From Lactobacillus crispatus (GTDB lineage Bacteria; Bacillota; Bacilli; Lactobacillales; Lactobacillaceae): a stretch of DNA of 64,000 bases. Position numbers and translations under genes: made by a program. A model generated the notes under the pieces. The model did no database searches. It was not told where the DNA came from and saw only the letters and a list, made by a program, of their open reading frames with translations. This document shows, piece by piece, positions 34,786 to 45,094 of the stretch; positions within the stretch are counted from its first letter, which is position 1, and every line of letters starts with the position of its first letter. The stretch covers positions 372,001 through 436,000 of the forward strand of contig NZ_CP072197.1 of NCBI RefSeq assembly GCF_018987235.1. The letters run 5' to 3'.

Positions 34786-37700
34786 ATGCGTGAGAGGAAA
34801 AATCATTATTCTATTAGAAAATTAACAATTGGAGTTGCAAGTGTCTTAATTGGGATTAGCTTTTTCGGGATCAAAGCTGATACAGTTCAAGCGGAAACCA
34901 GCAATTCTAATGAATCAATTTCTCAAGAGAGTGAACAAACTAACGCCAATACTTCTGAGTCGGCTCAAGATATTAAACCAGCTACTACAGAAAGACAAAA
35001 TGCTGATAAGTCGCACGTCGTAGAAGCCAAGGCAGAAACCACTGCTGATAGTCCGTCTAATTCTACTACCAGCAATGTGCAAGAAGATAGAACTGATCCA
35101 GCTGCTAACCGAGATAAAATTGGCAAAGAGGCTCCATCTGCGAGTGCTACTTTTGGCAAAAACAGTACATTAACTATTGATCATGGTCAGCTCGATGAAA
35201 AGCAAAAGACTGCTAAATTAACTATGAATTCAGCCAACTTTCAAGCTGGTGACACTTATACTATTACCATTCCTAAGAAGGGTGGTCTGAGTTTAGGAAC
35301 AACCGATGTAGCAGTTTTGGCTCCTGTTTTTGGGAAGACTACTTTTACTGAAACTATCGATTATTACAAGATCGAAGATCATTTCATTAATGGTGGCACT
35401 ATTACTCAAAACATTAATCTGCATTATGATCAGAATATAAATCCCTTAGCCTCGATGACTAATACGATTACAGTTGATACTACGGGTTCTGCAGAAAAGC
35501 ATGCCAGCTTGAAGGTTATCGCAATCGGTAAAGAGCCTGAATTAAGCGCAGATTTAGTTCATGTTCCCCAACCTATCATTAACGGACAAGAATTTACGAC
35601 CCGTCCTGCTTTAACCTTGGGGACACCACTGAAGGACTTTAATCAAGTTGATCTGAACTTAGCCTTGGATAAGAATTACAAGTTAACTAATATTACTTTG
35701 AACGATGAAGATCAGTCATTAGTTCTAACCCCTGATCAATTAACGATTGACGCCAATAATGTAGCTCATATCGTGTTAAATGAAGAACAGATCACTAGCT
35801 TATTAAAGGGGCAGTCAAATCACTTTAACTTTAAGATAACCGGCCACTTCGATATTCCGGCAAGTGATTTTGTTAATAAGAAGTATCATGCTAAGTTCTT
35901 AGATAAAGATAAATCAACTATTTCGGGTACGATGGTTAATGTGACTACTAAGCCTAGCCATATAGGGACCATTACCGGTACAGGCGTTGATGACTTAACG
36001 ATTTATCCAACTGTGAAAGATATTGATTGGGCGGCCACGGTAAATTATTTAACGGAATATACTGCCCATGATAAAGATAATCCAGGCAAGGACACTAGTG
36101 GAGTTATGGTTGTTGATGGCAAGGCAAGTTCTACTACTGATATGCATTACTTTACGCTCAGCAATCAATCGACGGTGGATATAACAGATGCTAACCTAAC
36201 CGTTGACCTGCCTGATGGATATAATGTTCCGGCAACTTTAACTTTGTCAGAGAATACAATCTATCAAGATCAAGATCCAGATAATATTAATTTTATCGTT
36301 AGCTACGTTGATGGTACTTCCGCAGTGATTACCCCTGACCAATTTGGCAATACTTTAACATTTCACGTAACTCCGAATAAGAAAATCAGATCATTGAACG
36401 TACGAATAGCCCAATGGAATCCAGATGTTGAATATGATCTGTCATCTAAGCACGGCACTTATTCTAAGACCTACGCTAATGGCCAACCAGTACTAGTTGG
36501 CGATCTTTTGACTACCAAAACGACTTTGTCTTCACCTAGTTTTAATGGTGAAGTGATGATGCCAATGACAACGGTCATTGATCGGCTGGTTAATAAAGTT
36601 AAGGAAGCCACATTTACCGCTGTATATCCATTTTTACCTAATCAGACTAGTACGGTGCCCGGCGAGAAAAATGCCGGTAGCCTGACTTATGAAACCTGTG
36701 TATCAAATAATGGGCATCCAATGTTGAAGCATCCAATTACCTATATTATGGTGCCTGATAATGCGGAAGTTGCCGATCTGTCAAAAGTTACAGTTAAATA
36801 TTCAGGAGCATATGTAGACTATCAGCCACTATTGACACCAAAGTCAGTGTCTGTAATTACGGTAGATGGTCATCGCTTTGTTAAGTGTGACTGTTCTAAC
36901 TATGACTTGCTAGAAGACGGACTGAATGTGACAGTTCCTTACTCAAATGCTCCAGACGTGCAGAATTCAACTAAGCCAAGTGTCTTCTTCACGGTTGCTG
37001 ATAACCTTAAGAACGGTAATCTGAATGAGCCTGATCACACTGTTGCTCAGGCTCTAAAAGGCTTGGTACAAAAAGAAAAGATTGATACTAGCAAAGTTGT
37101 TTATAATGGCTCAATAGGCGTTTACTCAGGTTCTTGGATAATTAATACTGTTGAGGGAATGTCATCTGCCACTATGGTCTCAGGGAATACCTCAGGTATT
37201 TCAACTTTAGCTACGCAGGATGTACATGGAATTAATCCAGATCAAATGAAGATCTATGGTTCAATCATCAATGCCACTAATAATCAGATTGCTAATGCTT
37301 ACCAGATTATCAACATTCCTGATAGGCAAGATAAGGTTAGTCAATTCACGCCAACGATGTCCGGGCAGGCTAGCTTAATCGATGCCGTCAATGGCACGGA
37401 TTTATCGAGTGCTGGTGAGTTGCTGTATTCCACTGCGTTGACAGATTTGAATAACGCACAAGCTGCAGCTGCTGATGGGCACTGGCTAACGGCAGATCAG
37501 ATAACTAATTGGTCCAAGGTCAAGTCAGTCATGCTCAAGTTTGATAGTAAAGCTTTACCAGGAAAGACTTCAGCCCGGGTTGAGATTCCTTTAGTAGATA
37601 AAGACATCTATCAACATGTTGGCAAGAGCATTAGCGTTTCAAGTGCTATCTTTAGTGAAAACAAGGCTTCTAGCAATAGCAATTTGCCTAACTTGACTAT

Positions 37701-39906
37701 TTTACCGGGGAAGCCTGCTTCAGCTAAGCTGACGGTGACTGGACAAGCAAAGGTTAACGTCAAGGTGCATTACAAAGATGATCAAGGCAATAATCACTAT
37801 GTTGATCTGCCAGATCAGGCTAAGACTTATCACGAAGGTCAAGATATTATGAAGCCAGAAGACTTCATGACTAAGAATAGCGACTTGACTGATGCTGATC
37901 GTATCTTGTTGCCTGCTGGCATAGTAATCAATTGGGCAGCGGGACCAACTATTCAGAACTCAGATGCTCAATATGCAGCTGGTTATCAAAATGGAACAGC
38001 TGCTTTTGATCAAACTGTTGCTCCAGATTTTGATGGCGATACATTAATCTATGAAGGCGCATTTGCTAAACCAGTAACTGATACACATAAAGTTACGCGG
38101 ACGATTAAGTTTGTTGATCAAAATGGAAAACAGATTTATCCCGATGTTGCCCAACATTCTATTGAGTTCACCAGATCAGGCTTTGAAGATCCATTTACAC
38201 ATAAGATCGCGTGGGCTGAAATTCCTGGCAGCGATATTTTGCCTCAATACCAAGTACCGAAAATAGATGGCTATACGCCTGATGAGAGTCAGGTTGCACA
38301 AGCTACTGTTAAATTTGGCGATCCAGATAGTGCTATAACTGTAACGTATAAAGCAAATTCACAGGTAATTAAAGTTAACTTTATCGACGACACTACAGGT
38401 GAGACACTTAATAGTAAATCATTAGATGGTATAAGCGATGCAGATGCTAACTACAATACTAAGGCCGATATTAACAATTATGAAAAGCAACATTATGTTT
38501 TGGTAAGAGATAGCAGTGATGGACAAGATTTGATTTTTGATCATGATGATCAGGCAACGCAATCATATGATGTCCGCTTTACCCACGATACCAAGCCAGA
38601 TAGTCGTCAAGATACTGTCACTCGTACGATTACCTACACTGGTGCTGGAAATAAGACGCCAAGTGCTGTAACGCAAAGCGTTCACTTTACTCAGGCAGGA
38701 ACTAAAGACTTAGTGACTGGTAAGACGAAGTGGAACGATGTAGCTGATCAGAACTTTGTCTCGGTTGGTACGCCAGAAGTAGCAGGCTATACGCCTGATA
38801 AGAGTCAGGTTGCACAAGCTACTGTTAAATATGGCGATAAGGACACTACAGTTACTGTCACCTATGTGGCTGATAAGCAACAAGCAAAGTTGCGCTTCTA
38901 TGACGATACCGCGAAGAAATTCATCGATGCCGCACCTGTTCTTGATGCTAGTGGCAAGACTGATGCCCAGGTAGGGTTCACCATTCCAAACAGCTATGAC
39001 TTTAGCAAGTACAACTTTGTCAATGTGACAAAGGGCGCTGATCCTGAATCTACTGACCAATTAGCAGGCGCTGATTTATCAGCTGTTCAATACGGCAAGT
39101 ACGATACGGATGACAAGAAGGATCAGGTCTTCGTTGCTCACTTTACTCATAAGATTAAGGCAATTAATGAAAAGGTAACGGTAAACGAAACCATTCATTA
39201 TGTCTATGAAGACGGTAGCAAGGCTCATGATGACTATCAAGCAACGCCGTTGGTATTCACGAAGACAGGGACCAAAGACTTGGTAACCGGAGAAGAAAAG
39301 GCAACTTGGACGAAATCACAAAAGTTCGCCGAAGTTGCATCCCCAGAAATCCCAGGCTACACTCCAGATCAAGCCGTGGTACCTGCAGTAGAAGTAGCTC
39401 ATGGCGACAATGATGTAGTAAGAACGGTAACTTACAGCAAGAATATTGAACCACAAGAGCCAACTACTCCAACTGACAATCCAGTAACGCCTAAGGCACC
39501 TGAAGAGCCACAACAGCCTGCGACTCCGGATGATAATTCTGACGTTGTACGCCCACACTCTGATAATTCACCTCAAAAGAAGCAGGATAGCAAGCAGACC
39601 AACAAGACTACTGAAGTTAATAAGACTGTTAAGAGATCTTCAACTGTGAAGCCTAAGGCTACAGCTATTACTAAGCGTAATGGAACTAAGGTTCAATTAG
39701 CTACAAAGGACGCTTCAAAGCAGAGTAATCCTAAAGCTGTAGTTAATAGCACTAGTACGACGGTTGTTAACAATAAAGGCGAAAAGAAAGCTGAAACTTT
39801 ACCACAGACGGGTGAAAAGGACAATAAACTAGGTATCTTAGGATTATTGACTCTGTCGCTAGCAAGCTTGTTTGGATTTAGTGAGAAGAAAAAGAAAGAG
39901 GACTAG
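34786..39906 (+). CDS. YSIRK-signal, LPxTG-anchored mucus-binding-type surface protein
   Basis: A 1706-residue cell-wall protein. YSIRK (residues 8-12) opens a signal peptide likely cut after VQA (about 36). A Ser/Thr/Glu-rich region and a large N-terminal part come next, then three Mub/MucBP-type repeats beginning near 1103, 1279 and 1464 (each with GYTPD and a TVTY end). A Pro-rich wall spanner follows, then LPQTG at 1672-1676 with helix and basic tail. GTG at 34777 is in frame, but AGGGAG (34772-34777) positions the ATG at 34786. Host mucus adhesion is inferred. Confidence 0.92.
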   Translation: MRERKNHYSIRKLTIGVASVLIGISFFGIKADTVQAETSNSNESISQESEQTNANTSESAQDIKPATTERQNADKSHVVEAKAETTADSPSNSTTSNVQEDRTDPAANRDKIGKEAPSASATFGKNSTLTIDHGQLDEKQKTAKLTMNSANFQAGDTYTITIPKKGGLSLGTTDVAVLAPVFGKTTFTETIDYYKIEDHFINGGTITQNINLHYDQNINPLASMTNTITVDTTGSAEKHASLKVIAIGKEPELSADLVHVPQPIINGQEFTTRPALTLGTPLKDFNQVDLNLALDKNYKLTNITLNDEDQSLVLTPDQLTIDANNVAHIVLNEEQITSLLKGQSNHFNFKITGHFDIPASDFVNKKYHAKFLDKDKSTISGTMVNVTTKPSHIGTITGTGVDDLTIYPTVKDIDWAATVNYLTEYTAHDKDNPGKDTSGVMVVDGKASSTTDMHYFTLSNQSTVDITDANLTVDLPDGYNVPATLTLSENTIYQDQDPDNINFIVSYVDGTSAVITPDQFGNTLTFHVTPNKKIRSLNVRIAQWNPDVEYDLSSKHGTYSKTYANGQPVLVGDLLTTKTTLSSPSFNGEVMMPMTTVIDRLVNKVKEATFTAVYPFLPNQTSTVPGEKNAGSLTYETCVSNNGHPMLKHPITYIMVPDNAEVADLSKVTVKYSGAYVDYQPLLTPKSVSVITVDGHRFVKCDCSNYDLLEDGLNVTVPYSNAPDVQNSTKPSVFFTVADNLKNGNLNEPDHTVAQALKGLVQKEKIDTSKVVYNGSIGVYSGSWIINTVEGMSSATMVSGNTSGISTLATQDVHGINPDQMKIYGSIINATNNQIANAYQIINIPDRQDKVSQFTPTMSGQASLIDAVNGTDLSSAGELLYSTALTDLNNAQAAAADGHWLTADQITNWSKVKSVMLKFDSKALPGKTSARVEIPLVDKDIYQHVGKSISVSSAIFSENKASSNSNLPNLTILPGKPASAKLTVTGQAKVNVKVHYKDDQGNNHYVDLPDQAKTYHEGQDIMKPEDFMTKNSDLTDADRILLPAGIVINWAAGPTIQNSDAQYAAGYQNGTAAFDQTVAPDFDGDTLIYEGAFAKPVTDTHKVTRTIKFVDQNGKQIYPDVAQHSIEFTRSGFEDPFTHKIAWAEIPGSDILPQYQVPKIDGYTPDESQVAQATVKFGDPDSAITVTYKANSQVIKVNFIDDTTGETLNSKSLDGISDADANYNTKADINNYEKQHYVLVRDSSDGQDLIFDHDDQATQSYDVRFTHDTKPDSRQDTVTRTITYTGAGNKTPSAVTQSVHFTQAGTKDLVTGKTKWNDVADQNFVSVGTPEVAGYTPDKSQVAQATVKYGDKDTTVTVTYVADKQQAKLRFYDDTAKKFIDAAPVLDASGKTDAQVGFTIPNSYDFSKYNFVNVTKGADPESTDQLAGADLSAVQYGKYDTDDKKDQVFVAHFTHKIKAINEKVTVNETIHYVYEDGSKAHDDYQATPLVFTKTGTKDLVTGEEKATWTKSQKFAEVASPEIPGYTPDQAVVPAVEVAHGDNDVVRTVTYSKNIEPQEPTTPTDNPVTPKAPEEPQQPATPDDNSDVVRPHSDNSPQKKQDSKQTNKTTEVNKTVKRSSTVKPKATAITKRNGTKVQLATKDASKQSNPKAVVNSTSTTVVNNKGEKKAETLPQTGEKDNKLGILGLLTLSLASLFGFSEKKKKED

Positions 39907-40050
39907 ACAGTTTAGGTAAAATTTGAATATTGAAAAAGCATCCCTGCAGATGATTGCGAATAGGGATGCCAAAATAATTTGTGAAATAGCTGCACTGTCT
40001 ATGTGTAGCTATTTTTGCTTCAGAAAAAATAATAGGGCTATATGAGAAAG

Positions 40051-40086
40051 ACCGGGTACTATCAATAGCGGTAGTGCCTGGTTTTT
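40051..40086 (+). terminator. Rho-independent terminator
   Basis: ACCGGGTACTATC / GGTAGTGCCTGGT stem (two mismatches) with a T run, between the surface protein gene and the convergent oxalate locus. Confidence 0.7.
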
Positions 40087-40137
40087 GATTGGTAAAATGA
40101 TTAAAGGCAGTGTAAGTTTTCCACCATTTTCAGACTT

Positions 40138-40713
40138 TTATTTTATATTAGAGTAGCACTTTGAGAGACTAACTCTAGTTGGCTTGCCGTCGGGGGTTCC
40201 AGTGGAATCCATTAAGCCTGAGAGTGCTTGAACGATAGTATCGTAAGCAGCTTGCTTAGACCAAGGACCATATTGACCAAAACCAGAAATTGAAGCAAAA
40301 ATCAATTTAGGATATTTCTTAACCATTTCTTCGGGATCAAAACCTAAACGGGTCATGATACCAGGACGGAAGTTTTCTACTACTACGTCGGCTTTAGAGA
40401 TCATTTTTTCTACTAAGGCATGGTCCTTAGGATCTTTTAAATCTAAGGCGATTGATTCCTTGCCTGCGTTACAAATTCTAAAGTATTCGCTAGAACCATC
40501 TGCGATATATGGCCCCATGTGACGCGTGTCATCGCCTGTTTTTCTTTCGATATGAATTACCCGGGCACCACTATCTGCGAGCATTCTGGTGCAGGTAGGG
40601 GCTGAGAGGACGTGGGTAAAGTCAATAACGAGCATCCCGCTTAAAGGATAAGGTTTGTTTTTATCTAAATGACTGTTTTTTGCTTCTAGCTCAGCATAAT
40701 TAGGTTCTGTCAT
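40138..40713 (-). pseudogene. CaiB/BaiF CoA-transferase, truncated
   Basis: 191 residues of the N-terminal CoA-binding half of a class III CoA-transferase: SGMLVIDFTHVLSAPTCTRML, ADVVVENFRPGIMTRLG, SISGFGQYGPW and AYDTIVQALSGLMDSTG. It ends abruptly after GKPTRV in unrelated residues (SLSKCYSNIK); the usual length is about 400. Its last part covers the same family position as the start of the frc fragment but differs in sequence, so it is a second transferase, not the missing end of frc. Confidence 0.82.
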
Positions 40714-40737
40714 AGTTGTACGCTTTCTATTTTAAAA

Positions 40738-40769
40738 AGAAAAAGCTGTTCGAAGTGAACAGCTTTTTG
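40738..40769 (-). terminator. terminator after frc remnant
   Basis: AAAAGCTGTTC / GAACAGCTTTT stem flanked by A and T runs, able to work on both strands. Confidence 0.85.
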
Positions 40770-40784
40770 ATGAGAATAAATTAA

Positions 40785-41684
40785 TTATTCACCCTTGATA
40801 ACTTCAGTACGTGGATTCTTAGGACCTTGAGCCTTAGAAATTACGCCTTCTTCAGTCAATTTTTCGATTTGATCTGGATCATAACCAAGTGAAGCTAAAA
40901 TTTCCTTGTTGTTTTCACCAAGATCTGGAGCACGCTTGTAGTTAGAAAGTGAGAATGGCAAACCAATAGTCTTGAACTTACCACGGTTACCACCTTGGTC
41001 GATGGTTACGATAGTACCATCCTTGTTCAAGTCCGGGCCATTTTCAATTTCGTGCCAGTCAAGAACTGGACCTACAGGAATACCAGCAGCACCAAGCTTC
41101 TTAGTTAATTCATACTTGTCGTATTGCTTAGTGTAGCTTTCAATTAATGGGTAAATTTCTTCCTTGTGTAATTGACGGTTGTGCCAGCCATCAAAGCGAG
41201 GATTAGTAATCCATTCTGGGTGACCCATAGTGTTGGCAATTGCTGCCCAGCTCTTGTCACTGTTTTGGATAACGATGTAAACATAAGCGTTAGGATTAGT
41301 TTCCCAACCTTTAGCCTTGTAAGTCCAACCGATAACTTGGCCACCTTCAGTGTTCTCAGCACGAGGAATTGCCTTGCCCCATTTCCAGTTAGGGTAAACA
41401 GCGTAGTGAGGAAGGGCACCTAAGTTGTCTAACATGATTTGGTTACGCAACTTGATACGGCAGAGGTTCAATACAGCGTCTTGCATTGACTGGTGAACAA
41501 AAGTACCTTCACCGGTGTGTTCACGTTGAAGAAGGGCAGCTAAGATACCAATAGTAAGGTGCATCCCTGGGTTTGAGTCACCTAAAGTAGCAGCTGATTG
41601 AGTAGGAACGTTGGCTTTGCCTTCGTTCCAACCAGTAGCAGAAGCAGCACCACCAGCAGATTGAGCAACTGGTTCAAAGAAGTG
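40785..41684 (-). pseudogene. frc: formyl-CoA:oxalate CoA-transferase, 5'-deleted
   Basis: About 300 C-terminal residues of Frc, from FFEPVAQSAGGAASATGW to the end. LGDSNPGMHL, which carries the catalytic Asp, and AVLNLCRIKLRNQ are intact. The first 145 or so residues, with most of the CoA site, are gone. The open frame extends upstream to 41726, but those residues come from oxc read out of frame. The fragment directly adjoins the cut end of oxc. Confidence 0.88.
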
Positions 41685-42825
41685 AGATGACTTTCTTACC
41701 AGTTTCAACAGCTGCAGCAATGGCATAACCTAAGCCGACACCCATTACGCCCCAAGTACCAGTATCAAGACGGTGACGAGGTTTTTGCATGCCGATTAAG
41801 TTACGACCGATGTCCAAAGTGTTGGCACCTTCACTTACGATGTAAGTATCTGGATGCTTTTGCATTAAGTCATTGATGGGTTCAATCGCACTGTAAAAGC
41901 CTAAAGTTGGCTTAGCTTCTGAAGCAGCAATTCTTTTAGCAAATTTTTCATTGTTAGCTTCACAGGCATTCTTAATTGAATCTAGCCAGTCTTGAGGGGC
42001 CTTAACGTCAGCTTTTTCAAGGGCTGCGTTTAGTTTTTGCAAAACAGAGGTAATGTCACCTTGTAATGGGGCATCGATCTTTCTGTTTGAGTCAAATTCA
42101 GTAGCGTCAATATCGACTTGAACAAACTTAGCGTCTTCATTAAACAATGGAGCCTCACCATTTGAAAGCATCCAATTAAGCCGAGCACCGATTAATAAGA
42201 CTACATCGGCTTGACCTAAAGTAAATGGATGAGCTGAAGCAGCTGATGATGGTGAGTCATCTGGTACAACGCCTTTAGCCATTGACATCGGCAAAAATGG
42301 AATACCAGTCTTAGTAACTAATTCTCTGACTTCTGCTTCACTTCTAGCATAAGCTGAGCCCTTACCTAGGATAATAGCAGGGTGTTTAGCGTTCTTTAAT
42401 AATTCAACAGCACGTTCAACACGATAAGCTGCTTTACATAAAGGTTTAGCAACATTGTATTGATCAAGTCCTTCATAGTCTCCACGGTCGAGGTCGATGA
42501 TATGACGATCTGATGAACCTGAGATCATAATCATTGGGAAGCAATTCTTAGTGGCTTCTGCTAAAGCAGTTAAACCATTTAAGAAACCAGGAGCAGAAAT
42601 TGTTAAGGCTACACCAGGCTTGTCGGTAAGAAAACCAGCAGCAGCGGCTGCGTCTACAGCTGCATCTTCTCTTCTAAATTCATAAAACTTCATACCCTTT
42701 AATTTAGCTAAACGTGCAAAGTCAGTAACTGGAATGCCGACAACACCATACATGTTGTTTAAACCGTTTGCTTGTAAAGCATCGATTAAAAGTGCAGCAC
42801 CAGTAAGTGATACATCTTGTGTCAC
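41674..42825 (-). pseudogene. oxc: oxalyl-CoA decarboxylase, 3'-deleted
   Basis: 383 of about 570 residues of the thiamine-diphosphate enzyme Oxc. The pyrimidine-binding domain (FYEFRREDAAVDAAAAAGF, with the catalytic Glu) and the central domain are present. The frame ends after ETGKKVIS, just before the GDG...N diphosphate-binding motif. Start is GTG at 42825. A deletion of roughly 1 kb joined the middle of oxc to the middle of frc near 41684. Confidence 0.88.
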
Positions 42826-42950
42826 GAAAAAAATTCTTTCAAAAAATCACCAAATGCTTATGTTTATGCATTTCAAAACCAAGATACACCTCTTGAATTG
42901 TATATACAGGCATAATTGAATAATAAGGTACGTTATTTTAATATACGTAT

Positions 42951-42991
42951 ATAAAAATAAGCAAGTCCTAATATATTAGAACTTACTTATT
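42951..42991 (-). terminator. terminator after the ABC-F gene
   Basis: AATAAG / CTTATT, AAGT / ACTT and the palindrome CTAATATATTAG stack into one long hairpin with two mismatches. The A run at its left gives a T run on the minus strand. Confidence 0.7.
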
Positions 42992-42997
42992 ATACTT

Positions 42998-44920
42998 TTA
43001 TTCAAAATTGTCCATTTCTTCGATTGCCTTTTCCCAGGCAGAATTTGCTTCATCTAATTTCTGTTGTACATCAGAAAGCTGTTCTTGCAGTGGCCCCAAT
43101 TTATCAAAGCTTGAAGCAATTTCTGGATTGGCCATTTCGGTTTGGATTTCTTGCTCTCGTTCTTCAAGCTGTTCAATTTGTTTTTCTGCATTATCAATTG
43201 CACGCTGCAACTTTCTCTTTTGAGAATCACGTTGCTTTTGCTCTTGGTAAGAAAGTTTTTGCTGGCTAATTTGTTTGCTTGGCTCGACTTCTGTCTCAGC
43301 GGCACTATTTTCAGCCATAGCTGCTTGTTTTGCCTTCTCATCAAGATAATAAGAATAATTGCCATCGTAGACTTTAGCATGCCCATCGCGAACTAAAACA
43401 ATCTTATTAGCTAGTTGATTGATAAAGTAACGGTCGTGGGAAACAAAGAGCAGGGTACCATCAAAGTCTTTTAAAGCTTTTTCTAGTACTTCTTTTGCTT
43501 CGATATCTAAGTGGTTAGTTGGTTCATCCATCAGTAAGAAGTTATCATGCTCAAGTGATAAAACAGTTAAAGTTAACCGTGCTTTTTGTCCACCAGATAA
43601 TTGACCTACCGTTTTATCAATGTCTTTAGCTGTGAATAAAAAGCTGGCTAAGATTGACCGTACATCGCGTTCAGGCATGGTTTTGTGACGATCCCAAACA
43701 GTATCCAATACAGTCTTAGATGGATCTAGTCCTTGTAATTCTTGGTCGTAATAACCAATCTCAAGGGATGCGCCATACTTAATTGAGCCACTCTTGGGCG
43801 TTAATTGCTTCATAATAGTCTTAAGCAGGGTAGATTTACCGATTCCATTTGGTCCAATGATCGCGACGCGATCTCCTTTATTAATCTGGAAGGAAATATC
43901 TTTAACCATGGTTTTATCGGGATAACCAATCGTCAAATCGTTGAAAATTAATACTTCCTTGCCAGAAGGATGATCGCTTGAAAAATGAATCCGTACCTTA
44001 TTTTTATGTTTAGGTGGAGTAATCCGCTCAATTTTTTCTAGTTTTTTACGCCGACTTTGTGCACGCTTAGTGGTAGTTGCTCGAACCAAGTTTTTTTGGA
44101 TAAATTCTTCATCTTTTTTGATTTCAGCTTGTTGCTTTTCATAAGCGGCTTCTTGGTCTTTATCACGTTGCTCGCGCTGCATGACATAGGCTGAATAGTT
44201 GCCCTTAAAAGCAGTTAATTTACCAAATTCTAGTTCAAAAATTTGGGTTGCTAAATGATCTAAGAAATATTGGTCGTGGGAAACCACGAGGATTGCACCA
44301 CTGTAATTCTTTAAAAATCCTTCCAACCAATCTAGGGTATCTAAATCTAAGTAGTTAGTTGGCTCGTCCAATAACAACAGAGCAGGTTTGCGTAAAAGTA
44401 ATTTAACGAAAGCTAACCGTGTTTTTTCACCACCGGATAAACTACCAATCTTTTTCTGCCAAGTACCTTCAGGAAACTTAAATCCATTTAAGATACTCTT
44501 GATATCAGATTGATAAGTATAACCGCCTTTTTGTTCAAAGTTGAATTGCTTTTGATCGTATTGCTTAAGCAATTCTTGATCTTCAGGATGATCTGCAATT
44601 TTTTCTTGTAGTTGGACTAAGCTTTTTCCTTCCCTTATTAAAGGAGCGAAAACGGTTTCCATTTCATCCCAAATGGTTTTATTTTCATCTAATGCATTTT
44701 CCTGAGCGATATAACCAACATCAATGCCTTTATTAACTGTAAATTCGCCGTGAGTTGGTTCTTGCTCACCTGTCATTATTTTTAACAGGGTAGTCTTACC
44801 AACCCCGTTAGGACCAACTAAGCCGATTCTGGCATTGGAATCGATTGAAAAATTAACATTTTTGAATAATGTGTTGGCCCCAAATTGTTGTTCTAAATCG
44901 TGTCCTTGTGCAATAATCAT
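42998..44920 (-). CDS. ABC-F family ATPase (YdiF/Uup-like)
   Basis: A 640-residue soluble protein with two ABC domains. Walker A motifs are GPNGVGKTTLLK and GPNGIGKSTLLK, signatures LSGGEKTRLAF and LSGGQKARLTL. A charged linker of about 80 residues joins them and a C-terminal coiled coil (EKQIEQLEEREQEIQTEM) follows. No membrane domain. Such proteins act on the ribosome in translation or antibiotic protection. The subgroup is not certain. RBS AGGTGA before the ATG. Confidence 0.9.
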   Translation of the reverse strand: MIIAQGHDLEQQFGANTLFKNVNFSIDSNARIGLVGPNGVGKTTLLKIMTGEQEPTHGEFTVNKGIDVGYIAQENALDENKTIWDEMETVFAPLIREGKSLVQLQEKIADHPEDQELLKQYDQKQFNFEQKGGYTYQSDIKSILNGFKFPEGTWQKKIGSLSGGEKTRLAFVKLLLRKPALLLLDEPTNYLDLDTLDWLEGFLKNYSGAILVVSHDQYFLDHLATQIFELEFGKLTAFKGNYSAYVMQREQRDKDQEAAYEKQQAEIKKDEEFIQKNLVRATTTKRAQSRRKKLEKIERITPPKHKNKVRIHFSSDHPSGKEVLIFNDLTIGYPDKTMVKDISFQINKGDRVAIIGPNGIGKSTLLKTIMKQLTPKSGSIKYGASLEIGYYDQELQGLDPSKTVLDTVWDRHKTMPERDVRSILASFLFTAKDIDKTVGQLSGGQKARLTLTVLSLEHDNFLLMDEPTNHLDIEAKEVLEKALKDFDGTLLFVSHDRYFINQLANKIVLVRDGHAKVYDGNYSYYLDEKAKQAAMAENSAAETEVEPSKQISQQKLSYQEQKQRDSQKRKLQRAIDNAEKQIEQLEEREQEIQTEMANPEIASSFDKLGPLQEQLSDVQQKLDEANSAWEKAIEEMDNFE

Positions 44921-45013
44921 AATTTTTCACCTAACCACTATTCTACCATATAGCGCAAATTGTTTGTTTTTAAGTTAAATATGTGAAAAAATGATGATTT
45001 GTGAAAAAGATAC

Positions 45014-45046
45014 TTGCATAAGTACTATCATAGCAGGTATGATAGT
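45014..45046 (+). promoter_or_regulatory. rex promoter overlapped by a palindrome
   Basis: TTGCAT (45014-45019) and TATGAT (45038-45043) with 18 bp spacing. The perfect inverted repeat ACTATCATA-gcagg-TATGATAGT (45024-45046) covers the spacer and -10, an operator-like position. It does not match the Rex consensus. Confidence 0.6.
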
Positions 45047-45094
45047 AGTGCTTGACTGTACATTCACAAACATTTAAGTTTGGAGGGTTCCTAT

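Noticed and set aside
40138..41684. One frc gene split into two halves in swapped order
   Set aside because: The two pieces overlap at the same family position (AYDTIVQALSGLMDSTG versus FFEPVAQSAGGAASATG) with different sequence, so they come from two different CoA-transferase genes.
44985..45070. Rex binding site for autoregulation
   Set aside because: TTGTGAAAAA and TTCACAAA half-sites are seen, but they are about 60 bp apart and do not form the TTGTGA-N-TCACAA palindrome.
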